A stretch of DNA of 34,025 bases, from NCBI GenBank assembly GCA_002315015.1, contig DCEX01000033.1:52381-86405 (forward strand). The letters are read 5' to 3'. Positions 16,280 through 25,263 of the stretch are shown piece after piece. The position numbers and the translations under genes are program-made. The stretch comes from Faecalibacterium sp. UBA1819. Lineage in GTDB: Bacteria > Bacillota > Clostridia > Oscillospirales > Ruminococcaceae. How positions within the stretch are numbered: position 1 is the stretch's first letter; every line of letters begins with the position of its first letter. The notes under the pieces are model-generated. The model was not told where the DNA came from. It saw nothing but the letters and a program-made list of their open reading frames with translations, and made no database searches.

Positions 16280-17205
16280 TGGGGTATTTCATAGCGGGGG
16301 CTGCACTGTTGGCGGCACTGGTTTTGGTGGCATGGGATCGGGTTCAGCTGGCGCGCACCATGAACCGTTTAGACGAAATGCTCGCCTGTGCGATGAACGG
16401 AAGCTTTTGTGAAAAGCACTTTGATGAAAGCCGTTTGTCGGCGCTGGAAAGCCGACTGAACCGTTATTTAACGGCAAGCGATTTTTCTGCCCGTACCATT
16501 CAAATGCAAAAGGATGAAATCAGCCGCCTCATTTCAGATATTTCCCACCAGACGAAAACGCCGGTAGCAAATTTATGTTTGTATGCGCAGCTGCTGGAAG
16601 AACAGTCACTGAGCGCTGAAGCTCTCAATTGCGCTCATGCCATCGAAGCACAGGCGCAAAAGCTGCAATCTTTGATTGAGATTTTGGTGAAAAGCTCTCG
16701 TTTGGAAACAGGAATTTTAGCACTCCATCCGCAGGAAAATCCGCTTGGCCCAATGGTGCAGCGGGCAGTAGAGCAGTTTAGGCTCAAAGCCCAAGAAAAG
16801 GAAATTGGCCTCACTTGCGAAAACGTGCAGGGAACAGCGGTATTCGACCCAAAGTGGACAGAGGAAGCCTTGTGCAATTTAGTGGACAATGCCCTAAAGT
16901 ATACGCCTCGCGGCGGGCAAGTTCACCTTGCCGTGCGAATGTATGAAATGTTTTGCGCGGTTTGTGTCAGTGACAGCGGGCCGGGTATTCCCGAAGATGA
17001 GCAAGCGAAAATTTTTGGCCGTTTTTACCGCTCCCCCGAAGCGTACAGCAAGGAAGGCGTGGGCATTGGATTATATCTGACGCGCCAGATTGCAGAAAAG
17101 CAAAGCGGCTACCTGAAAGTGGAGAGTACGCTTGGAAAAGGAAGCTGTTTTTGTCTGTTTTTGCCGCGGGACGAACGCTGCACCCGAAAGACGAGAACCC
17201 CTTAA
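16276..17205 (+). CDS. Sensor histidine kinase with minimal input domain
   Basis: 309-residue membrane kinase partner of the preceding regulator. Only one clear membrane helix is visible (about residues 3-20), with no periplasmic sensor domain. The phosphoacceptor is His91 in DISHQTKTP; the ATP-binding domain has the N box EEALCNLVDNALKYTP, G1 box DSGPGIP and G2 box GVGIGLYL. Kinases with such reduced input that sit beside ABC transporters often sense through the transporter itself; that is family precedent, not seen here. The start is ATG 16276, overlapping the regulator stop; ATG 16279 is an alternative. Confidence 0.9.
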   Translation: MMGYFIAGAALLAALVLVAWDRVQLARTMNRLDEMLACAMNGSFCEKHFDESRLSALESRLNRYLTASDFSARTIQMQKDEISRLISDISHQTKTPVANLCLYAQLLEEQSLSAEALNCAHAIEAQAQKLQSLIEILVKSSRLETGILALHPQENPLGPMVQRAVEQFRLKAQEKEIGLTCENVQGTAVFDPKWTEEALCNLVDNALKYTPRGGQVHLAVRMYEMFCAVCVSDSGPGIPEDEQAKIFGRFYRSPEAYSKEGVGIGLYLTRQIAEKQSGYLKVESTLGKGSCFCLFLPRDERCTRKTRTP

Positions 17206-17277
17206 AAAGCAATTTTCCGCTCAAATGTGACAAAACCGTTATTTTCAGGAAAGAACAGGGAAAGATGATTTTGATAG

Positions 17278-17307
17278 ACTCTGTATCGTCGAAAGATGAT
17301 GCAGAGT
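17278..17307 (+). other. Hairpin in the leader of the ABC ATPase gene
   Basis: ACTCTGTATC (17278-17287) pairs with GATGCAGAGT (17298-17307), nine of ten bases, followed by TTTATGTTTA. It lies in the 123-base gap between the kinase and ATPase genes and could be a weak terminator or processing site that sets their relative expression. Confidence 0.4.
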
Positions 17308-17328
17308 TTATGTTTAGGGGGATTTGCA

Positions 17329-17997
17329 ATGACGGTACTGCAAACAAAAGATTTAAAAAAATATTATGGCAGCGGAGAAAACCAGGTAAAAGCGCTGGAC
17401 GGCGTGAATTTGTCGGTAGAGCAAGGGGAGTTTGTGGCAATTGTGGGGACGTCCGGCTCGGGAAAATCCACTTTGCTGCATATGCTGGGCGGGCTGGATC
17501 GGCCCACCGGCGGCACCGTAATCGTGGAGGATAAGGATATTTTCTCGTTAAAAGATGAGGCGCTGACCATTTTCCGACGGCGAAAAATTGGCTTTGTGTT
17601 TCAATCGTACAATTTAGTACCCGTGCTCAGTGTGTGGGAAAATGTGGTTTTGCCCATTCAGCTGGACGGCAAAAAACCGGATGAAAGCTATATCAATGAG
17701 GTCATCGCCAGCCTAGGGCTGGAGAAAAAACGGAAAAATCTGCCCAATCAGCTTTCCGGCGGTCAGCAGCAGCGGGTAGCCATTGCCCGCGCTTTGGCAG
17801 CAAAACCGGCTATTTTGCTGGCGGATGAACCGACCGGAAATTTGGACTCGAAAACAAGCCAAGATGTGCTGGGCTTAATGAAAGTAATGGGGCAGAAATT
17901 TGGCCAAACAATGGTGATGATTACCCACAACGAAGAAATTGCGCAAATGGCAGACCGCATTGTGCGTATTGAAGATGGACGCATTGCAACACGATAA
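17329..17997 (+). CDS. ABC transporter ATP-binding protein (MacB/LolD-type)
   Basis: 222-residue ATPase with Walker A GTSGSGKST, Q loop in FVFQSYNLVPVLSVWENV, signature LSGGQQQRVAIARAL, Walker B ILLADEPTGNLDS and switch His in MITHNEE. This is the typical partner of FtsX-type permeases that export or sense peptides or lipoproteins. The start ATG 17329 has AGGGGG upstream; the in-frame ATG at 17296 lies inside the leader hairpin. The permease gene begins 13 bases after its stop. Confidence 0.93.
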   Translation: MTVLQTKDLKKYYGSGENQVKALDGVNLSVEQGEFVAIVGTSGSGKSTLLHMLGGLDRPTGGTVIVEDKDIFSLKDEALTIFRRRKIGFVFQSYNLVPVLSVWENVVLPIQLDGKKPDESYINEVIASLGLEKKRKNLPNQLSGGQQQRVAIARALAAKPAILLADEPTGNLDSKTSQDVLGLMKVMGQKFGQTMVMITHNEEIAQMADRIVRIEDGRIATR

Positions 17998-18010
17998 GGG
18001 GGCGAAAGAG

Positions 18011-20671
18011 ATGCATGTTTCTAACCGCGGCTGTATACGCCGTTTAAGCTTTCGTGTCCTGGGTGCCAATCGAACACGGAATTTGGTTGCTGTCCTTGCC
18101 ATCGCATTGACGGCAATGCTGTTTACTTCTCTTTTCACCATCGCCTTATCCATCAATGAAGGCATTCAGCAAAATACGTTTCGCCAGATAGGCGGCTATT
18201 CTCATGGCGGATTCAAGTATCTGACACAAGAGCAGTTTGTGCAATTGCGGCAAGACCCGCTGATTCAAGCATGGGGAGTGCGCCGCTTTTTAGGAATGCC
18301 TGCCGAACCGCCGTTCAACAAGGCTCATGTGGAAATAGGCTACTCGGATGCAAACCAAGCGCACTGGATGTACTGTGACCCGGTGCAAGGCCGTCTGCCC
18401 CAAGAAGGAACAAACGAAGCGGCGACGGATACGCGGGTATTGGAGCTTTTGGGGCTGGAGCCGAAGCTTGGCGCACAATTTACGATTACGTTTGACGTAG
18501 ACGGGCACAGCACCACCCAAACGTTTACTTTATGCGGATGGTGGGAGTATGACGAGGCAATCGCGGCAAACCATGTTTTCATTCCGCAAAGCCGATTGAA
18601 TGAAATTTTGAGCGAGACAGGCGTCACCCCGCCGGGGGAGGACGGCATGACGGGCGCTTGGAATATGGATGTCATGCTGCGCAATGGTTCGCGTTCCATT
18701 GAGGAGGATTTAAACAAAATCCTCGAAAATCACGGCTATCAGTCACAGGCAAAAGAGGACGGCGGCAATTACATTGATATCGGCGTCAACTGGGGCTATA
18801 CGGGCGCACAGCTGGCCGATAAGCTCGACCCGGTGACCGTTTTGCTGATGGCGGGTATTCTGGCGCTCATTTTGCTCACCGGGTATCTCATCATCTACAA
18901 TGTGTTTCAAATTTCCGTGGCGGGCGACATTCGTTTTTATGGGCTTTTGAAAACCATCGGCACCACACCGCGTCAACTGCGGCGCCTTGTCAGGATGCAG
19001 GCGGTAATGCTTTCTTTAGCGGGTATCCCCCTCGGGCTCATTTTAGGCTGGCTTTTGGGCGGCATTTTAACGCCGGTCATTGTGCGGCAGCTGAACGCAG
19101 TTACACCGGTGGTATCCGTCAGCCCTGCCGGGTTTGTCCTGTCGGCGGTGTTTGCACTGGTGACCGTGCTGATTTCCTGCCGCCGTCCCGGGCGCTTGGC
19201 GGGAAAGGTTTCCCCCGTGGAAGCCGTGCGCTACACCGAAGCCAAAGCGGTAAAAGCAAAAAAGACACGGGCGGCAAAAGGCGTGTCTTTGTTTTCGATG
19301 GCTTTTGCAAACTTGGGGCGCAGCCGAGGCAAAACCATTGTCACGATTTTCTCTTTATCGCTGGCGGTGGTGCTTCTCACGGCAACGGTCACGTTCACCG
19401 GCAGCTTTGACATGGACAAATATATTGCCAACTTTACGGCGAGCGATTTTATCGTAGCCGATGCGCGTCAGTTTCAAACAGGTACAGAAATTTTCAACAC
19501 CGATATGGCAGTCACTCAGGAAGTCATTGACGCTGTAAATGCACAAGGCGGAATAGAAAACAGCGGCAGAGTTTACGGCAAGGTTTCCGGCGCGCAGGAG
19601 TTTGTGACAGAAGAATATTATCGGTCGCTTTGGAGCCGATGGTATACGCCGGAGCAGCTGGACAGCAAGGTGAAATCTTTGGAGCGCAGCGAGGAGGGTT
19701 TGCTGGCGGACGGCGTGCAGCTTTACGGCATGGAGCCTTTTGCGCTTGACCATTTAACCGTGCTGGAAGGGGACCTCAGCAAGCTGTATGATTCCGATGA
19801 AAATGTGATTGCCGCAGTTTATGCTGAAGATGAATACGGCAAACCTGATTGGCAAAGCCATTGGGCAAAGCTGGGCGATACAGTGAGCATTCGCTATGTG
19901 GATGAGTTTGAATATTACAATGCGGATACCAAAGAGGTTTACGGCGCTTTGGAAAATGTGCCGGAGGGCGTCGCGGCGCAGTCGCGTGCTGTGAAGTATC
20001 GTGATGTCGAGTACACCGTTGCGGCGCTGGTATCTGTGCCGAGCGCACTGAGCTATCGTTATTACAGCCTTGATGAATTTGTGCTTGGAGCAAATACATT
20101 TATCAGAGATACCAACACCGATTGTGTCATGTATTACGCCTTGGATACGACACAGGAATCCAATGACGATATGGAGCGTTTTCTGGCCGATTACACAGAA
20201 AATCAAAATGCGCAGTTTGACTATGAGAGCAAAGCGGGGTATGCCGCTGAGTTTAAAAATGTGCAGGACATGTTTTTGCTGCTGGGCGGCGCGATGAGCT
20301 TCATTGTCGGCCTCGTGGGAGTGTTAAATTTCTTTAATGCCATTGTCACAGGCATTACGGCACGCCGCCGCGAGCTGGCTATGCTGCAATCCATCGGAAT
20401 GACAGCGCGTCAGCTGAGAAAAATGTTGATGATAGAGGGGCTTTTATATACCTTTGGCGCGGCGCTGGCTGCGCTGGTGCTCATTTTGCTGACCGCACCA
20501 TGGGTTGGCCCGGCTTTGAATGGCTTAATCTGGTTTTTCACTTATCGCTTTACGCTTTGGCCGTTTGCTCTCATCCTGCCGATTTTTGCGGTGCTGGGGG
20601 TGGTGGTTCCCGTGTTAAGCGGGCGGGCAGCCGAGCGTTACTCTGTGGTGGAGCGCTTGCGTCAAGAATAA
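18011..20671 (+). CDS. FtsX-type ABC transporter permease
   Basis: About 886 residues. Membrane helix 1 (about 28-50, LVAVLAIALTAMLFTSLFTI) is followed by a first extracellular domain of about 220 residues, then a group of three helices with an FtsX-like core (IIYNVFQIS, TIGTTPRQLRRLV). A second half starts with another helix (about 450-470), a second large extracellular domain, and a final FtsX core (SIGMTARQLRKMLMIEG) with three helices. This duplicated layout belongs to MacB/FtsX-type permeases of antimicrobial-peptide or signal-peptide export systems. The start is ATG 18011 with GGGGG upstream. It ends an operon of regulator, kinase, ATPase and permease. The substrate is unknown. Confidence 0.9.
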   Translation: MHVSNRGCIRRLSFRVLGANRTRNLVAVLAIALTAMLFTSLFTIALSINEGIQQNTFRQIGGYSHGGFKYLTQEQFVQLRQDPLIQAWGVRRFLGMPAEPPFNKAHVEIGYSDANQAHWMYCDPVQGRLPQEGTNEAATDTRVLELLGLEPKLGAQFTITFDVDGHSTTQTFTLCGWWEYDEAIAANHVFIPQSRLNEILSETGVTPPGEDGMTGAWNMDVMLRNGSRSIEEDLNKILENHGYQSQAKEDGGNYIDIGVNWGYTGAQLADKLDPVTVLLMAGILALILLTGYLIIYNVFQISVAGDIRFYGLLKTIGTTPRQLRRLVRMQAVMLSLAGIPLGLILGWLLGGILTPVIVRQLNAVTPVVSVSPAGFVLSAVFALVTVLISCRRPGRLAGKVSPVEAVRYTEAKAVKAKKTRAAKGVSLFSMAFANLGRSRGKTIVTIFSLSLAVVLLTATVTFTGSFDMDKYIANFTASDFIVADARQFQTGTEIFNTDMAVTQEVIDAVNAQGGIENSGRVYGKVSGAQEFVTEEYYRSLWSRWYTPEQLDSKVKSLERSEEGLLADGVQLYGMEPFALDHLTVLEGDLSKLYDSDENVIAAVYAEDEYGKPDWQSHWAKLGDTVSIRYVDEFEYYNADTKEVYGALENVPEGVAAQSRAVKYRDVEYTVAALVSVPSALSYRYYSLDEFVLGANTFIRDTNTDCVMYYALDTTQESNDDMERFLADYTENQNAQFDYESKAGYAAEFKNVQDMFLLLGGAMSFIVGLVGVLNFFNAIVTGITARRRELAMLQSIGMTARQLRKMLMIEGLLYTFGAALAALVLILLTAPWVGPALNGLIWFFTYRFTLWPFALILPIFAVLGVVVPVLSGRAAERYSVVERLRQE

Positions 20672-20712
20672 ACCGTGAAAAGGTGAGCGCTCCAAAATAA
20701 GATGGACAAAAT

Positions 20713-20755
20713 AAAACGAGAGGATCATCCTTTGAACGGGATACCCTCTCGTTTT
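20713..20755. terminator. Bidirectional terminator between permease and mnmA
   Basis: 11-bp stem AAAACGAGAGG/CCTCTCGTTTT around a 21-base loop, flanked by T-rich sequence on both strands, placed between convergent genes. Confidence 0.75.
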
Positions 20756-20792
20756 GCTGTTTTTTCGATGGCGCGGCAGACACGCTGAAATC

Positions 20793-21877
<1,085 letters not shown>

Positions 21878-21997
21878 TCAAGTTCCTCCGCTCTTGTGAA
21901 TGGTTTGATGACGTCATCTGCCGCAATTACCCGTGCCGCCAAGGAGAAAAAGTGACGCGGACAGCCGATCTTGCGCGCATCTTTCTGCAATACAGCG

Positions 21998-22930
21998 TTA
22001 TTCGGTAAACAGCGGCGTGGAGTAATAGCGGTCACCGGAATCGGGAAGTACGGCAACAATCACTTTGCCTTTGTTCTCGGGGCGCTTGGCCAGTGCAATC
22101 GCCGCGTGAAGGGCTGCACCGGAGGAAATCCCCACCGAAATGCCTTCCTTCTTCGCTAAGTGCTTTGATGCAGCAAAGGCCTCTTCGTTTGTTACCGGAA
22201 ATACTTCATCGTAAATGTTCGGATTGAGTACCTGCGGCACAAAGCCCGCTCCAATTCCCTGAATTTTATGCGAACCGCTGCGGCCTTCGGAAAGGACAGG
22301 GGAATCGGCCGGCTCTACGGCAACCACCTGCACGTTTGGGTTTTGCTTTTTCAGATATTCTCCTACGCCGGTAATGGTGCCGCCCGTGCCGACGCCGGCC
22401 ACAAAAATATCCACAGCGCCATCTGTGTCATTCCAAATTTCAGGGCCGGTTGTTGCGGTGTGAACCGCAGGGTTTGCAGGATTGGCAAACTGCCCAGGAA
22501 GATAGCTGTTCGGGATTTCTTTTGCCAGTTCCTCGGCTTTGTCGATGGCGCCCTTCATTCCTTTGGCGCCTTCGGTGAGAACCAGTTCCGCCCCGTAAGC
22601 TTTCAAAATGTTTCTGCGCTCCACACTCATCGTTTCCGGCATGGTGAGAATCACGCGGTATCCCTTCGATGCCGCAATGGCGGCTAAGCCGATGCCGGTG
22701 TTGCCGGAGGTCGGCTCGATGATGACAGAGCCTTCCTTGAGAAGCCCTTTGCTCTCCGCGTCCTCTATCATCGCTTTTGCAATGCGGTCTTTGACACTGC
22801 CTGCCGGGTTCAAATACTCCAGTTTTACCAGTAGGGAAGCTTCGAGATTTTCGGTTTTTTCCAGGTTTATCACTTCTACCAAAGGCGTATTGCCGATAAG
22901 CTCCAAAGTACCTTTATAAATTTTTGACAT
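21998..22930 (-). CDS. cysK: Cysteine synthase A (O-acetylserine sulfhydrylase)
   Basis: 310-residue PLP enzyme making cysteine from O-acetylserine and sulfide. PLP lysine is Lys47 in NPAGSVKDR; the substrate loop is TSGNTGIG; the phosphate-binding loop is [10 protein letters not shown]; the C-terminal segment is [12 protein letters not shown]. Length and motifs are full. ATG 22930 has AAAGGAG, which overlaps the last codons of metY, and the start lies one base after the metY stop, so the two are translationally coupled. Expression is presumably governed by the metY leader attenuator and the Rrf2 site. Confidence 0.95.
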   Translation of the reverse strand: MSKIYKGTLELIGNTPLVEVINLEKTENLEASLLVKLEYLNPAGSVKDRIAKAMIEDAESKGLLKEGSVIIEPTSGNTGIGLAAIAASKGYRVILTMPETMSVERRNILKAYGAELVLTEGAKGMKGAIDKAEELAKEIPNSYLPGQFANPANPAVHTATTGPEIWNDTDGAVDIFVAGVGTGGTITGVGEYLKKQNPNVQVVAVEPADSPVLSEGRSGSHKIQGIGAGFVPQVLNPNIYDEVFPVTNEEAFAASKHLAKKEGISVGISSGAALHAAIALAKRPENKGKVIVAVLPDSGDRYYSTPLFTE

Positions 22931-22931
22931 G

Positions 22932-24230
22932 TTAATTTCTCCTTTCTTTTACAGCGGAAAATCCATTTTCTAAATCTGCGATGATGTCGTCGATGTGTTC
23001 AGTACCAATGGATAAGCGAATGGTGCCGGGGGTAATTCCTTGGTCGGCCAGCTCGGCTTCGTTTAGCTGGCTATGGGTGGTAGTGGCGGGGTGGATGACC
23101 AAAGACTTTACATCCGCCACATTGGCAAGCAGAGAAAAGATATTTAAATGATCAATAAATTTCCAAGCCGCTTCCTGTCCGCCCTTGATTTCAAAAGTGA
23201 AAATAGAACCGCCGCCGTTCGGGAAATACTTTTTATATAAGGCGTGGTCGGGATGATCGGGCAGGCTGGGATGATTGACTTTGGAAACCTGCGGATGAGA
23301 AGAAAGAAATTCGACTGCCTTTTTTGTGTTTTCTGCATGGCGTTCCAGCCTCAAGGACAACGTTTCCACACCTTGCAAAAGCAGGAATGCATTGAACGGA
23401 GAAATCGCCGCGCCGGTGTCGCGCAGCAAAATAGCGCGAATATAGGTCACGAAGGCAGCAGCGCCCGCCGCATCTGCAAACGAAACGCCGTGATAGCTCG
23501 GGTTTGGCTGCGCAATGGGTGCATATCGGCCACTGGCCTTCCAGTCGAAATGACCGGAGTCTACGATGATGCCGCCAAGGGAAGTTCCGTGTCCGCCGAT
23601 AAACTTTGTCGCGGAATGAATCACAATGTCTGCACCATATTCAATCGGGCGGATCAGGTAGGGGGTGCCGAAGGTGTTATCAATCACCAGCGGCAGGCCG
23701 TGCTTGTGGGCAATTGCTGCAATGGCGTGAATATCGGGAATGTCGCTGTTGGGATTGCCCAGCGTTTCCAGATAGATTGCTTTTGTATTCGGCTGAATGG
23801 CAGCTTCTACTGCTTCCAAGTTGTGTGCGTCCACAAATGCGGCGGTGATACCGTATTGCGGCAAGGTGTGTGCCAGAAGATTGTAGCTGCCTCCATAAAT
23901 GGTTTTTTGAGCAACGATGTGGTCGCCCTGCTGCGCCAATGCTTGAATGGTATAGCTGATGGCAGCCGCACCGGATGCCACCGCCAAAGCAGCCACACCA
24001 CCCTCCAAAGCGGCGATTCTCTTTTCCAAAACCTCCTGTGTGGAATTGGTCAGCCGACCATAAATATTGCCGGCATCGGTGAGGTTAAAACGCGCTGCTG
24101 CGTGAGCCGAATTATGAAATACATAAGAGGCTGTTTGATAAATGGGAACGGTGCGGGAGCCGGTTGCCGAATCGGGCTGCTCTTGACCGACATGAAGCTG
24201 AAGCGTTTCAAATTTATAATTGCTCATCAT
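22932..24230 (-). CDS. metY: O-acetylhomoserine aminocarboxypropyltransferase (MetY)
   Basis: 432-residue PLP enzyme of the Cys/Met-metabolism gamma family that makes homocysteine from O-acetylhomoserine and sulfide. Landmarks are [27 protein letters not shown] lysine in [10 protein letters not shown], and the long insert plus [12 protein letters not shown] that distinguish MetY from cystathionine enzymes. The donor fits the MetA encoded at 1507-2421, predicted acetyl type. ATG 24230 has AAGGAG 6 bases upstream; a second ATG follows at 24227. First structural gene of metY-cysK, and possibly mnmA. The 5' leader holds a Cys/Met-rich frame and an attenuator. Confidence 0.95.
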   Translation of the reverse strand: MMSNYKFETLQLHVGQEQPDSATGSRTVPIYQTASYVFHNSAHAAARFNLTDAGNIYGRLTNSTQEVLEKRIAALEGGVAALAVASGAAAISYTIQALAQQGDHIVAQKTIYGGSYNLLAHTLPQYGITAAFVDAHNLEAVEAAIQPNTKAIYLETLGNPNSDIPDIHAIAAIAHKHGLPLVIDNTFGTPYLIRPIEYGADIVIHSATKFIGGHGTSLGGIIVDSGHFDWKASGRYAPIAQPNPSYHGVSFADAAGAAAFVTYIRAILLRDTGAAISPFNAFLLLQGVETLSLRLERHAENTKKAVEFLSSHPQVSKVNHPSLPDHPDHALYKKYFPNGGGSIFTFEIKGGQEAAWKFIDHLNIFSLLANVADVKSLVIHPATTTHSQLNEAELADQGITPGTIRLSIGTEHIDDIIADLENGFSAVKERRN

Positions 24231-24290
24231 TGCATTCTCCTTAATCTGTGATAACGTGAAATCCAGCGGCAGAAAAGCAACGGTTTTTAA

Positions 24291-24327
24291 AATAAAAAAA
24301 CCGGAAGCTTTTGATGGCTCCCGGGCA
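24291..24327 (-). terminator. Intrinsic terminator in the metY leader (attenuator)
   Basis: On the minus strand CCGGGAGC (24324-24317) pairs with GCTTCCGG (24308-24301), one G-U pair, with loop CATCAAAA, followed directly by seven T. It stands about 60 bases before the metY ATG, 10 bases past the leader-frame stop, so it must be bypassed for metY-cysK expression. Confidence 0.85.
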
Positions 24328-24457
24328 AATGGCTTATTATGATGCTGACGAAGGGCTTTTTGAAAAAGCCGAAACTTTCTGCGGTTCAACACCATTTTGA
24401 GGCGAATTGCTGTGAAATGCGCACAACTTCACCCCAGCCATATGACATGCCCGGGAG
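24318..24457 (-). promoter_or_regulatory. Predicted antiterminator pairing of the metY leader
   Basis: The leader RNA segment CTCCCGGGCA (24457-24448, codons 20-23 of the leader frame) is perfectly complementary to TGCCCGGGAG (24327-24318), which contains the 5' arm of the terminator. Next to it ATGGCT (codons 25-26) can pair with AGCCAT (24334-24329). The two helices give 10 plus 6 pairs and exclude the terminator stem. This is visible in the sequence; its regulatory use is inferred. Confidence 0.7.
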
Positions 24458-24513
24458 TTACACATTCGACAATGCATGTTGAAATCAACTTTGTAAATGG
24501 TGTATGCGTTCAT
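24337..24513 (-). CDS. Cys/Met-rich leader peptide upstream of metY-cysK
   Basis: A 58-residue frame, too short for routine calling. ATG at 24513 has AAAGGAGG 8 bases upstream, and a 7-bp hairpin TTTCAGC/GCTGAAA lies just before the ribosome site. Residues 13-31 hold Met13, Cys15, Met17, Cys18, Cys23, Met25 and Cys31, seven Cys or Met in 19 positions; the rest is Ser/Pro-rich and has none. It ends with two TAA codons just before the terminator at 24291-24327. Codons 20-26 form one strand of an alternative helix that disrupts that terminator. I infer a leader peptide whose translation senses Cys-tRNA or Met-tRNA charging. A Cys-rich metal-binding small protein is the main alternative. A start-stop ATGTGA at 24518 overlaps the same ribosome site. 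Confidence 0.7.
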   Translation of the reverse strand: MNAYTIYKVDFNMHCRMCNSRACHMAGVKLCAFHSNSPQNGVEPQKVSAFSKSPSSAS

Positions 24514-24561
24514 CACATTTGCCTCCTTTCAGCCGGTTGCTGAAACCTTTCTATGAGCAGC

Positions 24562-24590
24562 ATTGTATCACCATTGACCTACTATGTCAA
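24562..24590 (-). promoter_or_regulatory. Promoter of the metY-cysK leader
   Basis: Minus strand: TTGACA (24585-24590), 17 bases, TACAAT (24562-24567). Transcripts should begin near 24555, giving a leader of about 325 bases before metY. Confidence 0.8.
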
Positions 24591-24591
24591 T
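24573..24591. promoter_or_regulatory. Palindromic operator, probable Rrf2 site
   Basis: ATTGAC and GTCAAT with a 7-base spacer overlap the metY -35 box. The half TAGGTCAA on the minus strand recurs on the plus strand at 24652-24659, next to the Rrf2 gene's own -10 box. Binding by the divergent Rrf2 protein is inferred. Confidence 0.55.
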
Positions 24592-24622
24592 ATGTTTTTA
24601 AAAATTTTTCTTGGGGTGCCGA

Positions 24623-24659
24623 TTGATTTCGCGATTCACCCTGTGTTACAATAGGTCAA
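24623..24659 (+). promoter_or_regulatory. Promoter and possible autoregulatory site of the Rrf2 gene
   Basis: TTGATT (24623-24628), 18 bases, TACAAT (24647-24652), with TAGGTCAA at 24652-24659 immediately downstream. The start codon is at 24674. Confidence 0.6.
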
Positions 24660-24673
24660 ACGAGGTGAAACAA

Positions 24674-25069
24674 ATGATTTCAACAAAGGGACGCTATGCA
24701 TTAAGAGTGATGATTGACTTAGCGCAGCATAAAGACGATGGTTATATTCCCTTAAAGGACATTGCTGCCCGGCAGGAGATCTCAAAAAAATATCTTGAAA
24801 TTATTGTAAAAGAGCTGGTTCGCGGGAAAATGGTTTCAGGACAAGGAGGCCGCGGAGGCGGCTACATTCTTTGCCGTAAGCCGGAAGAATATGTAGTGGG
24901 AGAAATTCTGGAATGGATGGAAGGTTCTCTTGCACCGGTTAGCTGTCTGACAGAAGATGCACCTGCGTGTGCGAGGGCGGGAACATGCAAAACGCTTCCG
25001 CTCTGGAAAGAATATAACGAACTGGTCCATCAGTTTTTTTACAGCAAATATTTAAGCGATCTTCTATAA
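24674..25069 (+). CDS. Rrf2-family transcriptional regulator
   Basis: 131-residue winged-helix repressor. The N-terminal MISTKGRYALRVMIDLAQH, helix-turn-helix around IAARQEISKKYLEIIVKEL and wing GQGGRGGGY are standard Rrf2 features. Cys91, Cys99 and Cys105 are spaced CX7CX5C, compatible with an iron-sulfur cluster as in NsrR or IscR types, whereas the cysteine regulator CymR does not use one. Context, divergent from metY-cysK, points to control of sulfur metabolism. ATG 24674 has GAGGTGA upstream; the longer frame to 24611 crosses the promoter. It ends at a hairpin terminator. Whether it responds to cysteine status or to cluster status cannot be decided here. Confidence 0.9.
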   Translation: MISTKGRYALRVMIDLAQHKDDGYIPLKDIAARQEISKKYLEIIVKELVRGKMVSGQGGRGGGYILCRKPEEYVVGEILEWMEGSLAPVSCLTEDAPACARAGTCKTLPLWKEYNELVHQFFYSKYLSDLL

Positions 25070-25091
25070 GCAATGCTGATAGAAAAAATTT

Positions 25092-25118
25092 AAGCCAGTG
25101 CCTGGATGGCACTGGCTT
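25092..25118 (+). terminator. Terminator of the Rrf2 gene
   Basis: 11-bp stem AAGCCAGTGCC/GGCACTGGCTT with loop TGGAT, 22 bases past the stop codon; it abuts the repeat at 25121. Confidence 0.7.
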
Positions 25119-25120
25119 TC

Positions 25121-25236
25121 AGTTTGTCGAAAAACCTTGATCTAAAATGGAAAAGGGGGTTAGCCTCCTTTTCCAAGCGGTTTTCCCTTTGCAGCCCGGT
25201 TCTTTTTGAATCAGGCGGCCGTTTTTCAACAGTCTC
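25121..25236 (-). repeat. Dispersed inverted-terminus repeat, copy B
   Basis: Most complete copy, about 116 bases. The ends AGTTTGTCGAAAAA and TTTTTCAACAGTCT form imperfect 14-bp terminal inverted repeats, and the middle holds a 12-bp hairpin (TGGAAAAGGAGG with CCCCCTTTTCCA, one mismatch). It carries no reading frame. The related copy A is in the opposite orientation at 1330-1468, and fragments lie at both window edges. Confidence 0.75.
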
Positions 25237-25263
25237 TAATGCTGTATTATGTTAGTTTGGTGT

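Noticed and set aside
24231..24560. SAM riboswitch or T-box in the metY leader
   Set aside because: No SAM-I core was found. The bases near 24385 (AATGGTGTTGAACCGC) only loosely resemble a T-box antiterminator and lie inside the leader frame; the required stem I and terminator pairing were not found.
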